Below are positions 27,326-37,191 of a stretch of 64,000 bases of DNA, piece by piece. The translations under genes were made by a program, and so were the position numbers. The stretch is from Chloroflexota bacterium (GTDB taxonomy: Bacteria; Chloroflexota; Dehalococcoidia; Lucifugimonadales; Lucifugimonadaceae): NCBI GenBank assembly GCA_013204545.1, contig JABMNN010000120.1:1-64000 (forward strand). The letters run 5' to 3'. The notes below the pieces were generated by a model that saw only the letters and a program-made list of their open reading frames with translations, did no database searches and was not told the origin of the DNA. Every line of letters starts with the position of its first letter. Position 1 is the first letter of the stretch.

Positions 27326-29812
27326 TTAAGGGGTTACGGCTTTGACTTCGAAATTATCGAAGGTGGATGATGGGGCCAAGCGTGAGAATAGTCCCGCCTT
27401 GCTCTCTTCTAGAAGATCAGTTTGACCAGAGACCTGAAGTAGGTCGACACCATCTACAAAAGCGGTAATTTCGTCATCGATTACTAATACTGATAGATTC
27501 CGTTCGGTGCCGGGTGCGCCCCAGACGAAGCGTTGTTCCTGCAACACTTGGAAGTGCCAATCGACCAGCTTGCCCAACACAATATTGAAGCCGTCGTACC
27601 AGAACATGTACCAGTTAGACTCGTTTTTGTATCGGTACACGATGCCGACCCTACCACCAAAATATTCGATATCGGTAGAAACAAATTGGTTTCCACTCAC
27701 GGCGGGAATGGCAGTACGAAAATCTGCATTAAATCCAAATGTCTCGCGCGATTTGTCATTTTCTATTATCCAGTTTCCTGAGTATTCGACCCAACCGGTT
27801 GAGGGACTGAGGTCTGGAGAATGGGATGGTAGGTTGACCGTTGTAGGCGATGATTCTGTAAATGAATCTAAAACTACTGGAGTGAAGGTCACTCCACCTG
27901 GATTTGGTTGTATTTCAGAGGCATCTACCGACAGATTATCGAACTGAGCAGCTTGTAAATTGCGGTTGAACATTCCGGCGAATGTTGACGCTGGGAGTTC
28001 CGAAACATCAAAAGAACCAATGAATTTACCGCCTAACTGGACACTCGCTTGATTGTCTTTGACCCAAACGTCGAGCTTCATCGAATTACCCGATTTTATG
28101 TTGACTGGGAAGCGGTCAATTTCAGTAAATTTTCGTTCCACTACTTTCCCGAAAATCAGATTGCCCAGGCCGTCATACCAGACCATCGCCCAGTTACGTT
28201 CATCTCTGTATCGGAAAGTAATTCCGATTCGGCCTGATTGCCAAACGAATTCTGAGGAAATAAGACTGTCTTCTACTCCGGTATCTATGACAGCCCTTTG
28301 ATCGGTTCGTTCGCCAGTGACTTCGGTCAGGTGGTCAAAATCAGAAATCCAACGCCCTTGATTCACAATCCATTTTCTGAATAATGGAGCGATATCGGGC
28401 TCGTGCACTGAGTTCCATTGGCTAGGCACATCGGAAAAACTGTCGAACAATTCGAGATCTGGTGGCGTGGCTGGTGGAACCGCCGCATTAGGTGGTTGCG
28501 AAGGGGATGGAAGGGAGTCAATGACAGGAAGAGCAGGTGATTCAGAAACCACAAATTCGGAGAAGGTATTGCTGTTGCCGTGTCTATTGAACAATCCGGC
28601 ACGGGTTTCACCAACAAGTATGTTGGATACGATCACTGCTTTAGGTAGATCGTCGTAGTCGGCGTATATGCGTACACCGTAGCCGTTGAGACGAACACGA
28701 ATGGAGTGAGAAGTTCCGGGAGGACCCCAATCAAAAGGCGTGACATCCCATACTTTGAATCCTTCTGGAGAAAAGGAAATGGTCGCTAGGGAGTGACCAT
28801 CGTAAAAGGTCATCCACCAGTTCGATTCGTTTCCGTAGCGGTAGACGACTCCGGCCAGACCGCTGTGCCATGTGAGATTGGTGTAGATATCGGCATCAAC
28901 TTCGCCGTGATCGATTGTGGCACGTAGATCACTAGAATTGCCACCGGTTGAAGCGATGACGTCACTTCCGTTGACTGTCCACACTCCAGCGTGTGTCGAC
29001 CAACTTGCGGCTGCCGATTTGTCGGGGCTGTGGGAGGCCAAAGCGACAGATGAAGTAAGTTCGTCAAAGGCGTCGAACAGAACCGCAACATCTATCAATG
29101 GTGAAGTTATCGATGGCGGGGTTACGGGTGGACCCAACGCTTTGACTTCAAAACTACTGAAAGCGTCGTTGTCGTTCCGCTGAACTATTGCACCCACGCT
29201 TCTAGAAAACTCAAGATCAGTGTCGATCACGTGAATTTTCACCTTGCCGACGACTGCTTCTATATTAGAACCATCGACAGAGACTTCGATCGTTTTTGTT
29301 TCGAATCGTTCCCATTTTATATTTTTCTTTTTCAGAGTCTGTGTGACGCCGTCGAGAGTCTTGCGTAATTCAAACTCTTTGCCGTCGTAGACAGCCGAAA
29401 AGTAGTTCTTGTCATCATCGTGCCGAAAAATGAGACCAGCATCCGAAGCACCGAGCCAAGTTACGTCTATAGCCACTTCGTAATTGGATGCGCTGGGATT
29501 GATTGTCGTGAAATATGGGGCAGAGTACCCAAGGGTGTCGAAGGCATTACCTTTTTCAACATGCCAGTCCCCTGTGACCACGCGCCAGCCCCCACCAACT
29601 TCGTCGATTTTTGGTTGATGAACACCTAGGCTGCTCGAAGGTCCTGCAAACTTGTCCTGTACGACGATAGCTGATTTTGGGGGCTTCGGATCACCGCCTT
29701 TTGACAGGGCGGTAGATTGAAATGTATTCAGCAACCCGAAAACAATCAGCAGGGCAATCAGAATCTTGCCGGTTGACACTGTCTTGACTAAGTTGAACGA
29801 TCGGTTTGACAC
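27326..29812 (-). CDS. Secreted protein with four lectin-like beta-sandwich repeats
   Basis: The protein has a signal sequence or N-terminal anchor (KTVSTGKILIALLIVFGLL) and then four tandem domains of about 180-190 residues. Each starts with a V(L)FDSF-like strand, includes a W..N.G.W block, and carries a (W)HSGxxGxxYRYxNExNWWMxxYDG-like centre, with GLFNR/GLFSR near its end. This layout matches LamG/DUF1080 (3-keto-disaccharide hydrolase-like) concanavalin-type folds, usually carbohydrate-binding. Pro-rich linkers separate domains 2 and 3. I prefer GTG at 29812 (AAGG upstream), which puts the signal at the N-terminus; GTG at 29884 would add 24 residues. It sits between two giant membrane proteins, so a role in binding the same surface glycan is inferred. 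Confidence 0.82.
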   Translation of the reverse strand: MSNRSFNLVKTVSTGKILIALLIVFGLLNTFQSTALSKGGDPKPPKSAIVVQDKFAGPSSSLGVHQPKIDEVGGGWRVVTGDWHVEKGNAFDTLGYSAPYFTTINPSASNYEVAIDVTWLGASDAGLIFRHDDDKNYFSAVYDGKEFELRKTLDGVTQTLKKKNIKWERFETKTIEVSVDGSNIEAVVGKVKIHVIDTDLEFSRSVGAIVQRNDNDAFSSFEVKALGPPVTPPSITSPLIDVAVLFDAFDELTSSVALASHSPDKSAAASWSTHAGVWTVNGSDVIASTGGNSSDLRATIDHGEVDADIYTNLTWHSGLAGVVYRYGNESNWWMTFYDGHSLATISFSPEGFKVWDVTPFDWGPPGTSHSIRVRLNGYGVRIYADYDDLPKAVIVSNILVGETRAGLFNRHGNSNTFSEFVVSESPALPVIDSLPSPSQPPNAAVPPATPPDLELFDSFSDVPSQWNSVHEPDIAPLFRKWIVNQGRWISDFDHLTEVTGERTDQRAVIDTGVEDSLISSEFVWQSGRIGITFRYRDERNWAMVWYDGLGNLIFGKVVERKFTEIDRFPVNIKSGNSMKLDVWVKDNQASVQLGGKFIGSFDVSELPASTFAGMFNRNLQAAQFDNLSVDASEIQPNPGGVTFTPVVLDSFTESSPTTVNLPSHSPDLSPSTGWVEYSGNWIIENDKSRETFGFNADFRTAIPAVSGNQFVSTDIEYFGGRVGIVYRYKNESNWYMFWYDGFNIVLGKLVDWHFQVLQEQRFVWGAPGTERNLSVLVIDDEITAFVDGVDLLQVSGQTDLLEESKAGLFSRLAPSSTFDNFEVKAVTP

Positions 29813-29970
29813 GTTAAAACCTTGAGTATAGAAAATTTTAAGTTCGATTGTCGAGTTTGCTATGAAACGATACGAACTCTTCACGCAAACAGTTTTGCAG
29901 TATTCATCGGTTTTCGAACTTATCTTCAGTCTGATTTTGGTCTATTTCATCGCGTACTTTGAGATCTTTT

Positions 29971-32900
29971 ATGGGTCATCGCTACAATACGAATCCAATG
30001 ACAGTACTAAACAAAATTGTGGTTCGGTTCGGACCTAAATCGCTTGTGAGTAAGCGATTGTGGTTGGCCGTCATTATCCCGCTAGGAATGATCCTTCTGG
30101 CGTGGGTAACTGTGGGTGATCTTGCCACTCATCCAGACAATATTCCTGGGATTGACACTTATTGGCACATCACATTGATTGATGAAGCTACGGATAGGTT
30201 TCTGGCTGGCGAACCAATGGGGCCGATTTCTGAAACGATAAATGCTGGTCTGCCGTATTTATACGATACCGGCTCGGTGTATCCCGAATTTGTTTACTGG
30301 GTTTCGATATTGGTTGCATTGGCTTCAGGCGGTGCGGGGGCAGCCTACGGGCTATTGATGTTTGGTGCGATTGCCATCGCTCAGATGGCATTTTACTACG
30401 GGTTTAGATCACGACTTGGATCTCCTGGGGCACTAATCGGTTCATTCGCATTTGCGTATGCCCCTTTCTCTTTGACAGCTGTAGCACCTGAAGGAAGATA
30501 TCCGGCTCTACTTGCTGTATCGACCACCCCTCTGGTTCTCGCTGGAGTTATGTCACTAATTGATCGTCCAACAAGAACTATCTGGCTTGTGACAGTGGGG
30601 GCAGTACTTCTTTCAGTTGCTTTCCATCCGATGGTTTTTTACATTGCAGCTGTTCCTATTGGACTTATTGGTTTTATTTTCTCACTTGATCTGAAAGTCG
30701 GACCTAAACGATTAGCATTTGCGATGTCTGCGATTGTGATTGGGGTTCTTGTAGCCTGGATTTTATTGCCCGATGGGATCTCTGATATGACTAATATCGG
30801 AGGGCAGATAACGGCGGTCTCTGGCGATGTGGGAGGGCGGGCTGCTGCTGGCACCGCATCGGACATCGTTCCGTTTTCGATTCGCTGGAATTCCTTCGAT
30901 ACATCGCTCCGTTTGAGCAACCTGAACTATGCGGGCCTAGGTTTGGTTCTTGCCTCGCTATTAACGCTTGTGCTCGTTAGACGGCGGATGGTTGTTATTT
31001 TTGGGTTGGGCACACTGCTTGCCTATGTTCTCGCGACAGGATCATTGACACCGCTATGGGATCAAATTCCGCTCGCTGCAAGACTCGAACCTAGGAGATT
31101 TCTATTCCCTGCATACCTAGGGGCAGGCCTAGTAATTGCGTCGGGGGTTTCGTTCTGGATTTACCAGTATCAGTTGAACAGAACGAGACGAAATCTCGCA
31201 ATTTACGGTTCTCTTATTGTTGTAGTTTGCGGACTGCTTTTATTTGATGTGATTCCGATGGTTCGTCGAATTGCTCCTATCGACCATGATCAATACCAAG
31301 AATGGACAAGTCGAATAAATGAAAGTGGAGCAGATATAGATGGAAGGCTGTTTTGGAATTCTGGTAGCGGATTTGCAACCTATTACTTTGGTGGCCGAGA
31401 GACAGGATTAGAGGTCGTAGGGCGGTTAGGTACCGTTGATGCGAACCTCCGGAGTGGATATGAGGAGAGTGCCTTGAGCGAATTAGCTCTATTTAACGTT
31501 CGATCTGTGATGACCGACGAGGGGGCGTTCAGAACTTTGCCTCCGGCTCTTGAAAAATATGGATTTCATGAGATTGGTCGTTGGGCTACTCGAGTGCTGC
31601 TGGCATCGGAATTTCCCGGCTCAACCTTTATGAATCAAACAGTCGATGTTGGATTGGTTGGTTCAGCGTCACTTCCATATTGGTCAAAGATTTTTCCGAA
31701 TTCTGTTCCCATTTCCTCACCAGTTGATGTGCGAACAGAAGTCTTAAATTCGATGAAAATCATCGTCTTGTCTGGCTACTCAATTTCGGACGTTGAGAGA
31801 AACGAAAATACTCTACGCGATTTCGTCAATCGGGGCGGGATTCTGATTATTGAAGAGCCAAATAGATCAGGAAATAATCTATTTGGGATCAGCCATACAC
31901 TTGAGGACGTGCCGCGAAACTTCTCGGTGCCTTCTGAAGACGGAACCATTGATGTGATTCCGTTCGAGATCGGTGGGCTAACGTTCAGAGGAGTTTCTTA
32001 TGAAGAATCTGGTGAATTAACGGTGTCTGGAACCACTTCTGACGGAGAGACGGTCCGATTGGTACAGAAGAGTCGAATCGGAGACGGAGCAATCTACTGG
32101 GTGTGTTGCAACATAGGTAACCATATTGTCGAGGCCAATGATCGAGCACTAGGCAAGATTGTGTATGAGTATTTTGAATCAGAAGTAGGTGGGTTCCGGA
32201 GCATATGGCCGACCGAATTTGATGCGACGGTTATACGCTCAGGTCCTTCGGACTTCGATATCACGTACTCGGCGGACGAGAACACTCCTCTCCTGATTTC
32301 ACTGGCAGGATTGAGTCGGCGAGTAATGGAGTTGGAGACCGGAGAAAAGATCGATCTTGTTCCATTCGGACCGATAATATCAACAGTATTACCCGCAGGG
32401 TCGCACACTGTCTCACTGTCAACTCAGAGTCAACTGGTATCGATACCCGCGACAGTAATTTGGCTGTTTGGGTTAGGGTCGGCTGGACTCGTACTATCCG
32501 CTGGGTGGCAACCATTGACACGCGTCGGCGGCACGTACGCTGGTGTTGTAATCGAATCAACGCGGTTCATGTTACGATCCTTAGTCCGCTTGGCCGTTCC
32601 ACTGTGGGGTGGTGTGATTGAGTTCTCAGGTGGATCACTGAATGCTGACTCGCCTCGGATCGCTGAGTCCTTTGATGTTTATATTAACGATAAGGGAATC
32701 CTTGAACGGTATCGTTCGTCGAATGCTGAATTGAAACTCGCGTCGGTGTTTGTATTTGTAAAATCGGGTAAATCCGAGCAATTGTCATTCTCTGTCGGAG
32801 ACCTACGTTTGAGCGATGGTGATGGAAATGTTTTCGAGCCGTTCACGGGGACAGGAGAGAAAGTAGAACAGACTCCTGAATTCGAGCTTCTTTCGATTCT

Positions 32901-33072
32901 TGGCAAGCGACAGAACAGACTGCAAGGTGAATTTAGGTTGCAATCTGGTGAATCGGTATCTGGGCACGTGCTGTTCGAATTTGGTGGTTCAGATCACGTC
33001 GGCTATTTGTATATATATGGTGATCCTGAAAAACGAATTGAATTCTCTAAGCTTGACGATTCGGCAATTTGA
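29971..33072 (+). CDS. Large PTPS-related/YfhO-like membrane protein, second copy
   Basis: A 1033-residue membrane protein. A first membrane segment (about residues 30-50) is followed by an outside loop with GIDTYWHITLIDEATDRFL (in two blocks, DTYWH as the acidic motif) and PYLYDTGSVYPEF, then about ten more segments to near 430. The outside region ends in one segment (about 830-850) and a C-terminal beta-rich domain (about 900-1033, resembling DUF4352/telokin-like domains). It shares the PTPS-related plan with the 24089-27163 gene but lacks that protein's N-terminal domain. ATG at 29971 is chosen; TTG at 29959 would add four residues. It is divergent from the lectin-repeat gene, with a short shared promoter gap. 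Probably a GT-C-type glycosyltransferase; substrate unknown. Confidence 0.82.
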   Translation: MGHRYNTNPMTVLNKIVVRFGPKSLVSKRLWLAVIIPLGMILLAWVTVGDLATHPDNIPGIDTYWHITLIDEATDRFLAGEPMGPISETINAGLPYLYDTGSVYPEFVYWVSILVALASGGAGAAYGLLMFGAIAIAQMAFYYGFRSRLGSPGALIGSFAFAYAPFSLTAVAPEGRYPALLAVSTTPLVLAGVMSLIDRPTRTIWLVTVGAVLLSVAFHPMVFYIAAVPIGLIGFIFSLDLKVGPKRLAFAMSAIVIGVLVAWILLPDGISDMTNIGGQITAVSGDVGGRAAAGTASDIVPFSIRWNSFDTSLRLSNLNYAGLGLVLASLLTLVLVRRRMVVIFGLGTLLAYVLATGSLTPLWDQIPLAARLEPRRFLFPAYLGAGLVIASGVSFWIYQYQLNRTRRNLAIYGSLIVVVCGLLLFDVIPMVRRIAPIDHDQYQEWTSRINESGADIDGRLFWNSGSGFATYYFGGRETGLEVVGRLGTVDANLRSGYEESALSELALFNVRSVMTDEGAFRTLPPALEKYGFHEIGRWATRVLLASEFPGSTFMNQTVDVGLVGSASLPYWSKIFPNSVPISSPVDVRTEVLNSMKIIVLSGYSISDVERNENTLRDFVNRGGILIIEEPNRSGNNLFGISHTLEDVPRNFSVPSEDGTIDVIPFEIGGLTFRGVSYEESGELTVSGTTSDGETVRLVQKSRIGDGAIYWVCCNIGNHIVEANDRALGKIVYEYFESEVGGFRSIWPTEFDATVIRSGPSDFDITYSADENTPLLISLAGLSRRVMELETGEKIDLVPFGPIISTVLPAGSHTVSLSTQSQLVSIPATVIWLFGLGSAGLVLSAGWQPLTRVGGTYAGVVIESTRFMLRSLVRLAVPLWGGVIEFSGGSLNADSPRIAESFDVYINDKGILERYRSSNAELKLASVFVFVKSGKSEQLSFSVGDLRLSDGDGNVFEPFTGTGEKVEQTPEFELLSILGKRQNRLQGEFRLQSGESVSGHVLFEFGGSDHVGYLYIYGDPEKRIEFSKLDDSAI

Positions 33073-33098
33073 ACAAATGTAATCAGTTCGAGCTTAAC

Positions 33099-33152
33099 TT
33101 AGCGATCATCACAAAATTCAGCCGACCTAAATACATGACAGAACCATTAATT
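33099..33152 (+). repeat. Right copy of the ~54-bp dispersed direct repeat
   Basis: Same orientation as 23190-23244, 42 of 54 bases identical. It begins 26 bases after the stop of the second giant membrane protein. The region from here to 33306 otherwise shows no recognised gene; it should hold the promoter of the lipoprotein gene at 33307. Confidence 0.6.
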
Positions 33153-33306
33153 CGAACGGTAGCAAAATGTTGAGGTCGCCCGCGACGAACGTGGAAGATG
33201 CGATGAGTCCTAAAAATTCCGATGGTTACGAATACGGCATTTCTAGCGGCAGCGTCGGTAATAAGAACCGATATTTGCATGTTACGATTCGTCTGCATCG
33301 ACCATC

Positions 33307-34545
33307 ATGGAGCGACCGTTGTTTAACCCCGTACGGTTGATTTTACTTGGAATAATTTTCTTGCTTGCCGCGTGTGGCGGGTCGGGTTCAGAGCTGCTCG
33401 ATCCGAATTTAGAAACTGGAGTAAAGAGCACGATAAGTGCTCAAGCCTCTGTGTTTGAAGAGAGAGACGATCCAGTGGGCACGCCTTCCACATCTGTTTT
33501 CTGTCAAAACTGCGAACTTATTGACGTTTTGCGGATCGTGGATGGTGAAACTATCGAAACAGAACTCGGTCGTATCCGATTGTTCGGAGCAGATGCACCA
33601 GGGTTTGATGAGGAATGTGGCACGGACGCCTTTGCGTTCATCAGTTCGATCGTAAGTCGAAAGGTGGGTATTAAGTACGGACCTCCACTCCGTGATGAAT
33701 ACAGTACAAGCAGGGCATACGTTTACGATTCAATTGGAAACAGTCTTGATCTTCAGCTAATTGCGAATGGGCTTGCCACGGTCAGAAGACGGGGTGCCCA
33801 GCAGTTACCTGGCCCTTATCAATCTGCCCTCATTGCCGTTGAGAACAAAGCCAAAAACAGCAGCACCGGATGTCTCTGGAAGAATTTTATCCCCTTATCA
33901 ATCGAACCAACTGGCCCCGAATTAACTGCGACTGCTGCCGTTGAGTTAACTCAATCCGCTGCAATTCTAGAAGAAATGTCCACATCGATACCTGTGGTTG
34001 CTAGTGCCACTACCGGACCGACTTCCTCGCCATTACCAGCGACTCCAGAGACGTTGCCTACTGTGACGCCTGTGTCACCATCCGCAACATCGGTGCCACC
34101 GACGCCCCTTCCTATCCCTCCGACGGCTACTCCAGTCCCTCCCACCCCGACCCCATTGCCGACCGCAACACCGGAACCTACAGCTACTGTCGTCCCAACG
34201 AACACCCCGACGATCACTCCAACGCCCACCCATACACCGACAGTGACACCGATACCAACGCCAAGGATTACGATATCGACCGGGACCACTCCCAGTGGAG
34301 CGGTGAGCGGCGCCACACATTTAACTAACGCTCGAGTGATATTCGACGAGCCAGTTGGTGTGATTAGTGCGAAGGTGAAATGGACAACCGGCGGTGAGTT
34401 CGAGCTCGTTACTGTTATCCAGGTCACTGGTGAGATTATTGCCTCTCACGTCTACTTAGTTCCGGGCGTTTACTTGGTCGAGATCAGGGCGAATACCGAT
34501 CAGGGCGATACTGCAACAGCGTCGATTAATGCGCTAGTGAACTAG
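33307..34545 (+). CDS. Lipoprotein with staphylococcal-nuclease-like domain, Pro/Thr linker and C-terminal beta domain
   Basis: A 412-residue lipoprotein. The signal peptide ends in a lipobox LLAAC (lipid-attached C23). Residues about 70-190 form an SNase fold: RIVDGETIE, RIRLFGADAP, SRAYVYD and LDLQLIANGLATV follow thermonuclease order. The Arg of RLFG (R91) and of SRAY (R136) match the catalytic Arg pair, but the Glu that should follow DAP is Gly99, so activity is doubtful. Residues about 240-330 are an extended Pro/Thr-rich linker, typical of Chloroflexota surface proteins. The last ~80 residues look like a PKD/CARDB-type beta-sandwich. It is likely anchored outside the membrane, with a role in binding or degrading nucleic acid. 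A short hairpin lies after the stop. Confidence 0.82.
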   Translation: MERPLFNPVRLILLGIIFLLAACGGSGSELLDPNLETGVKSTISAQASVFEERDDPVGTPSTSVFCQNCELIDVLRIVDGETIETELGRIRLFGADAPGFDEECGTDAFAFISSIVSRKVGIKYGPPLRDEYSTSRAYVYDSIGNSLDLQLIANGLATVRRRGAQQLPGPYQSALIAVENKAKNSSTGCLWKNFIPLSIEPTGPELTATAAVELTQSAAILEEMSTSIPVVASATTGPTSSPLPATPETLPTVTPVSPSATSVPPTPLPIPPTATPVPPTPTPLPTATPEPTATVVPTNTPTITPTPTHTPTVTPIPTPRITISTGTTPSGAVSGATHLTNARVIFDEPVGVISAKVKWTTGGEFELVTVIQVTGEIIASHVYLVPGVYLVEIRANTDQGDTATASINALVN

Positions 34546-34555
34546 GGTCAATCCG

Positions 34556-34570
34556 AGCCGCACGGCTTTT
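34556..34570 (+). terminator. Short hairpin plus T-run after the lipoprotein gene
   Basis: AGCC-GCAC-GGCT followed by TTT lies ten bases after the lipoprotein stop. The stem is only four to five base pairs, so this is a weak intrinsic terminator at best. Its position and T-run are the support. Confidence 0.35.
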
Positions 34571-34722
34571 ACTGTGGAACTGTTCAATTGCTTACTTGAT
34601 ACCGACGGGACCGAATTAGGGACCCCCAAAAGTGATCCATGTTCAGCAGCAGTACATGATCGCTACAGTTATCTTCAGCACAATAGGGTTGCGATTCAAA
34701 CCGCCTGTTATCCAGCAGCTAG

Positions 34723-37026
34723 CTAGCGCTTTCCTAATTTGCCGTGGTACTCGGCTTCTTCAATGTCGCCGCGGGTTTCGTAGATATCCGCAAGGAACTG
34801 ATGGGCGAGTGTTGCACCTTCCGAATCAGGTTCTTTTTCTATTGCCGTAATCAGTGCTTCAATCGCTTCGTCTTCAAAGCCCGTTTCATACAAAGAACGA
34901 CCCTTGGCGAACCATGCCTTAGACCATGGCTTGGTCGTGGCTTCAGTTGCAATCGCTCGATCTGCGTATTCGATTGCCAGTTCATGAAGTCCCAAACTGG
35001 ACATTGCTGTTGCAGCGGTCCCAAACAGTCCTGGAAAATACGGATATAGCTCAACCAATCGAATATATCGGTCTGCCATCTCTTGGGCATATTCGTGGTA
35101 TCCCCATTCGGTCATCATCGTGGCTGCTCTGCTAAGACCCAACTGAACATCCAATTCAAACGGATCACGATGTTCATAATCTATAAGTATTTGACGACCT
35201 TGAAGCACCATCCTTACGGCATCTTCCTCATTACCAAGCGCCTTCTGTTCGTTCGCAACTTGTATGTATTGCTTGAACAGGGGGACTGTGAATGACTCTC
35301 TCTCCGGGGCTTGGGCTTGCGAGTCCTGCCATCCGTAAGTCCGTGTGAGAATATCTGGGTGGTCATAAGTGGTGGCGAGGAGTCGGCTTGCGGCGGTGCG
35401 TCGCACGTCCCAACTAATAAACAAGGTTAAAAACATCGCTGAAACTAGAATTGCAGCGACCAACATAGACCCAATGAAAACCGGACGAGAAGTTGTAACC
35501 GCTGTGGAAGACTGTTTCGATGGTAGTTCAACTTCGCCACTCGGTACAGATCGCCTTACCACTTCATGTAATGCAATAACAGCTCCGACTAAAGCGAACA
35601 TCATTGCCATGTCGGACACTCTTGAAACCCCAGTTTGAACCTCGACTAATTTTCCTACGAGCGATGGCAATATCGCTAAAACTAAGATCGAAGTCTTATT
35701 AGTGCCATGAAGCATTCGTCTGGCGACAACTACGGTTCGGAATCCGGCAAGAAGAACCAACAACGTGATAGCTGTCAGGCTGATTAGGCCGAGATAACCG
35801 AGTTCGACAAGTGTGTTCAGGGTGAGATTGTGGGCATGTTCGACCTTCGTAAGAGCAGACTGGGGTTCTCCGACTTGAGGAAAGGCGTATACGAATAGAT
35901 CTGGCCCAACACCGAACAAGGGACGGAGTGCTGAATTGATAGTTGGTTCATCGACTGGCATGTCCCATCTGGTTGACAAGTCTAACGTTGATCGCCAAAT
36001 AGAGAATCGACCAGAGAGACCACCGGCGATGTCTGTTGAAACAGCAGAAGAATCTCGATCTAATTGCCCAGATATGCTTATTGCACGCACGAGTCCGATG
36101 TTTCCCTTCGGAGACGGTAGCGTGGTTATTATTACCGCGATAATTGTGGCTATGAACGTGACTGCAACTGCCTTCAAAACATCACGGCGCTTGAGTAGAA
36201 GTGATGCGATCACGAAGAAGACAATAATTCCAACCGCAGCACCAATATAAGGACCCCGACTACCAGTAGACCAAATTCCTGCGAGTTGGCATCCGAGGGC
36301 GAGCGTGATGGCTGCCATCCACGAAGGAGAACGCTTTGACCTGATGTGCCATATAGCCATAGTCGCAGGTATTGACATGACCATGTACGCACTAAAGTTA
36401 AGCGTGTTGCCAAAGCTTGCAATCGGGCGGAGCTGATCGGCGTTACCGCCAATTGGGTCCCAACCAAAGTGCTGAGCCAATCCGTATGTTGCAGCAACCG
36501 TTCCCGATGAGACAAGAACGTATGCCAAAAATTCCAAATGACGGAGGGTGCGAAATCTGAATGCAACACTGAACAGCAGAACAGTCATCGAAAGGCTGTC
36601 GTATAAGTTGTACCCGGAGCGGGCATCATCTCCGCCAAAAAAACTTATGATTGGAAGCAGCGATAAGAGTGTGGAAGCTGTCTGGACGATGCTGAAAATG
36701 ACAACTGCGACGATGGTCCATCTGGCTGCGCTTGAACCAGCCCAGCGTGATAGATCCCAAGATATATCTTCTCGGCGTGTTCCATCTTTTTGGAACATGG
36801 AGCTGACAATTTGCCACAACGAAAGCGACGCAACGCTACCGGCAGCAAAATGAAGAAGTACAAGCCGGAGCTCGCCGAAAACTGATACTACCTTGAAGTA
36901 ACTGAATAGCAGCGGGATAAATAAAAGCGCACCAAGTGTGATCCAAAGGATCACACGGTCAAGACGGCTGTCGACTGCCGTTGGTGCGGCTTGGATCACC
37001 GTTGATTTTCGGTCTCTGGATGTCAT
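34723..37026 (-). CDS. O-antigen polymerase/ligase-like membrane protein with C-terminal TPRs
   Basis: A 767-residue protein. About twelve membrane segments (residues about 25-500) include the Wzy_C-type loop with EHAHNLTLNTLVELGYLG, the HN...E.G..G motif of O-antigen polymerases and WaaL ligases. After a last membrane segment near 515 comes a soluble part (about 545-767) of helix pairs that read as tetratricopeptide repeats, for example SLYETGFEDEAIEALITAI. It would join undecaprenyl-linked glycan units to each other or to a surface acceptor on the outer face of the membrane. A similar protein with TPRs is at 40772-42763. It is the first gene of the polysaccharide locus from the left, with the sugar-transferase gene 165 bases upstream on the same strand. 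Confidence 0.85.
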   Translation of the reverse strand: MTSRDRKSTVIQAAPTAVDSRLDRVILWITLGALLFIPLLFSYFKVVSVFGELRLVLLHFAAGSVASLSLWQIVSSMFQKDGTRREDISWDLSRWAGSSAARWTIVAVVIFSIVQTASTLLSLLPIISFFGGDDARSGYNLYDSLSMTVLLFSVAFRFRTLRHLEFLAYVLVSSGTVAATYGLAQHFGWDPIGGNADQLRPIASFGNTLNFSAYMVMSIPATMAIWHIRSKRSPSWMAAITLALGCQLAGIWSTGSRGPYIGAAVGIIVFFVIASLLLKRRDVLKAVAVTFIATIIAVIITTLPSPKGNIGLVRAISISGQLDRDSSAVSTDIAGGLSGRFSIWRSTLDLSTRWDMPVDEPTINSALRPLFGVGPDLFVYAFPQVGEPQSALTKVEHAHNLTLNTLVELGYLGLISLTAITLLVLLAGFRTVVVARRMLHGTNKTSILVLAILPSLVGKLVEVQTGVSRVSDMAMMFALVGAVIALHEVVRRSVPSGEVELPSKQSSTAVTTSRPVFIGSMLVAAILVSAMFLTLFISWDVRRTAASRLLATTYDHPDILTRTYGWQDSQAQAPERESFTVPLFKQYIQVANEQKALGNEEDAVRMVLQGRQILIDYEHRDPFELDVQLGLSRAATMMTEWGYHEYAQEMADRYIRLVELYPYFPGLFGTAATAMSSLGLHELAIEYADRAIATEATTKPWSKAWFAKGRSLYETGFEDEAIEALITAIEKEPDSEGATLAHQFLADIYETRGDIEEAEYHGKLGKR

Positions 37027-37191
37027 TCGATAATTCTAGAATCAGGATGTGATTGGCAAGTTTAACGAATCCCCAACATTTAACTGAGTAGTTACTTGCT
37101 GCGTCTGAGGATGCAATTCCGATTCTGATTGTGACCAGTTGCGAACGAAGAGTCGGTGGATTTTGGTGATCACTCACATCGGTTGGATTAA

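Noticed and set aside
34090-34265. Possible DNA minisatellite in the Pro/Thr linker
   Set aside because: The repetition is at the protein level (Pro-Thr alternation) with varied codons; no fixed-length DNA unit repeats cleanly.
33951-34427. Open minus-strand frame rich in Val and Gly, 158 codons
   Set aside because: It is the antisense reading of the Pro/Thr linker of the lipoprotein; its repetitive composition follows directly from that.
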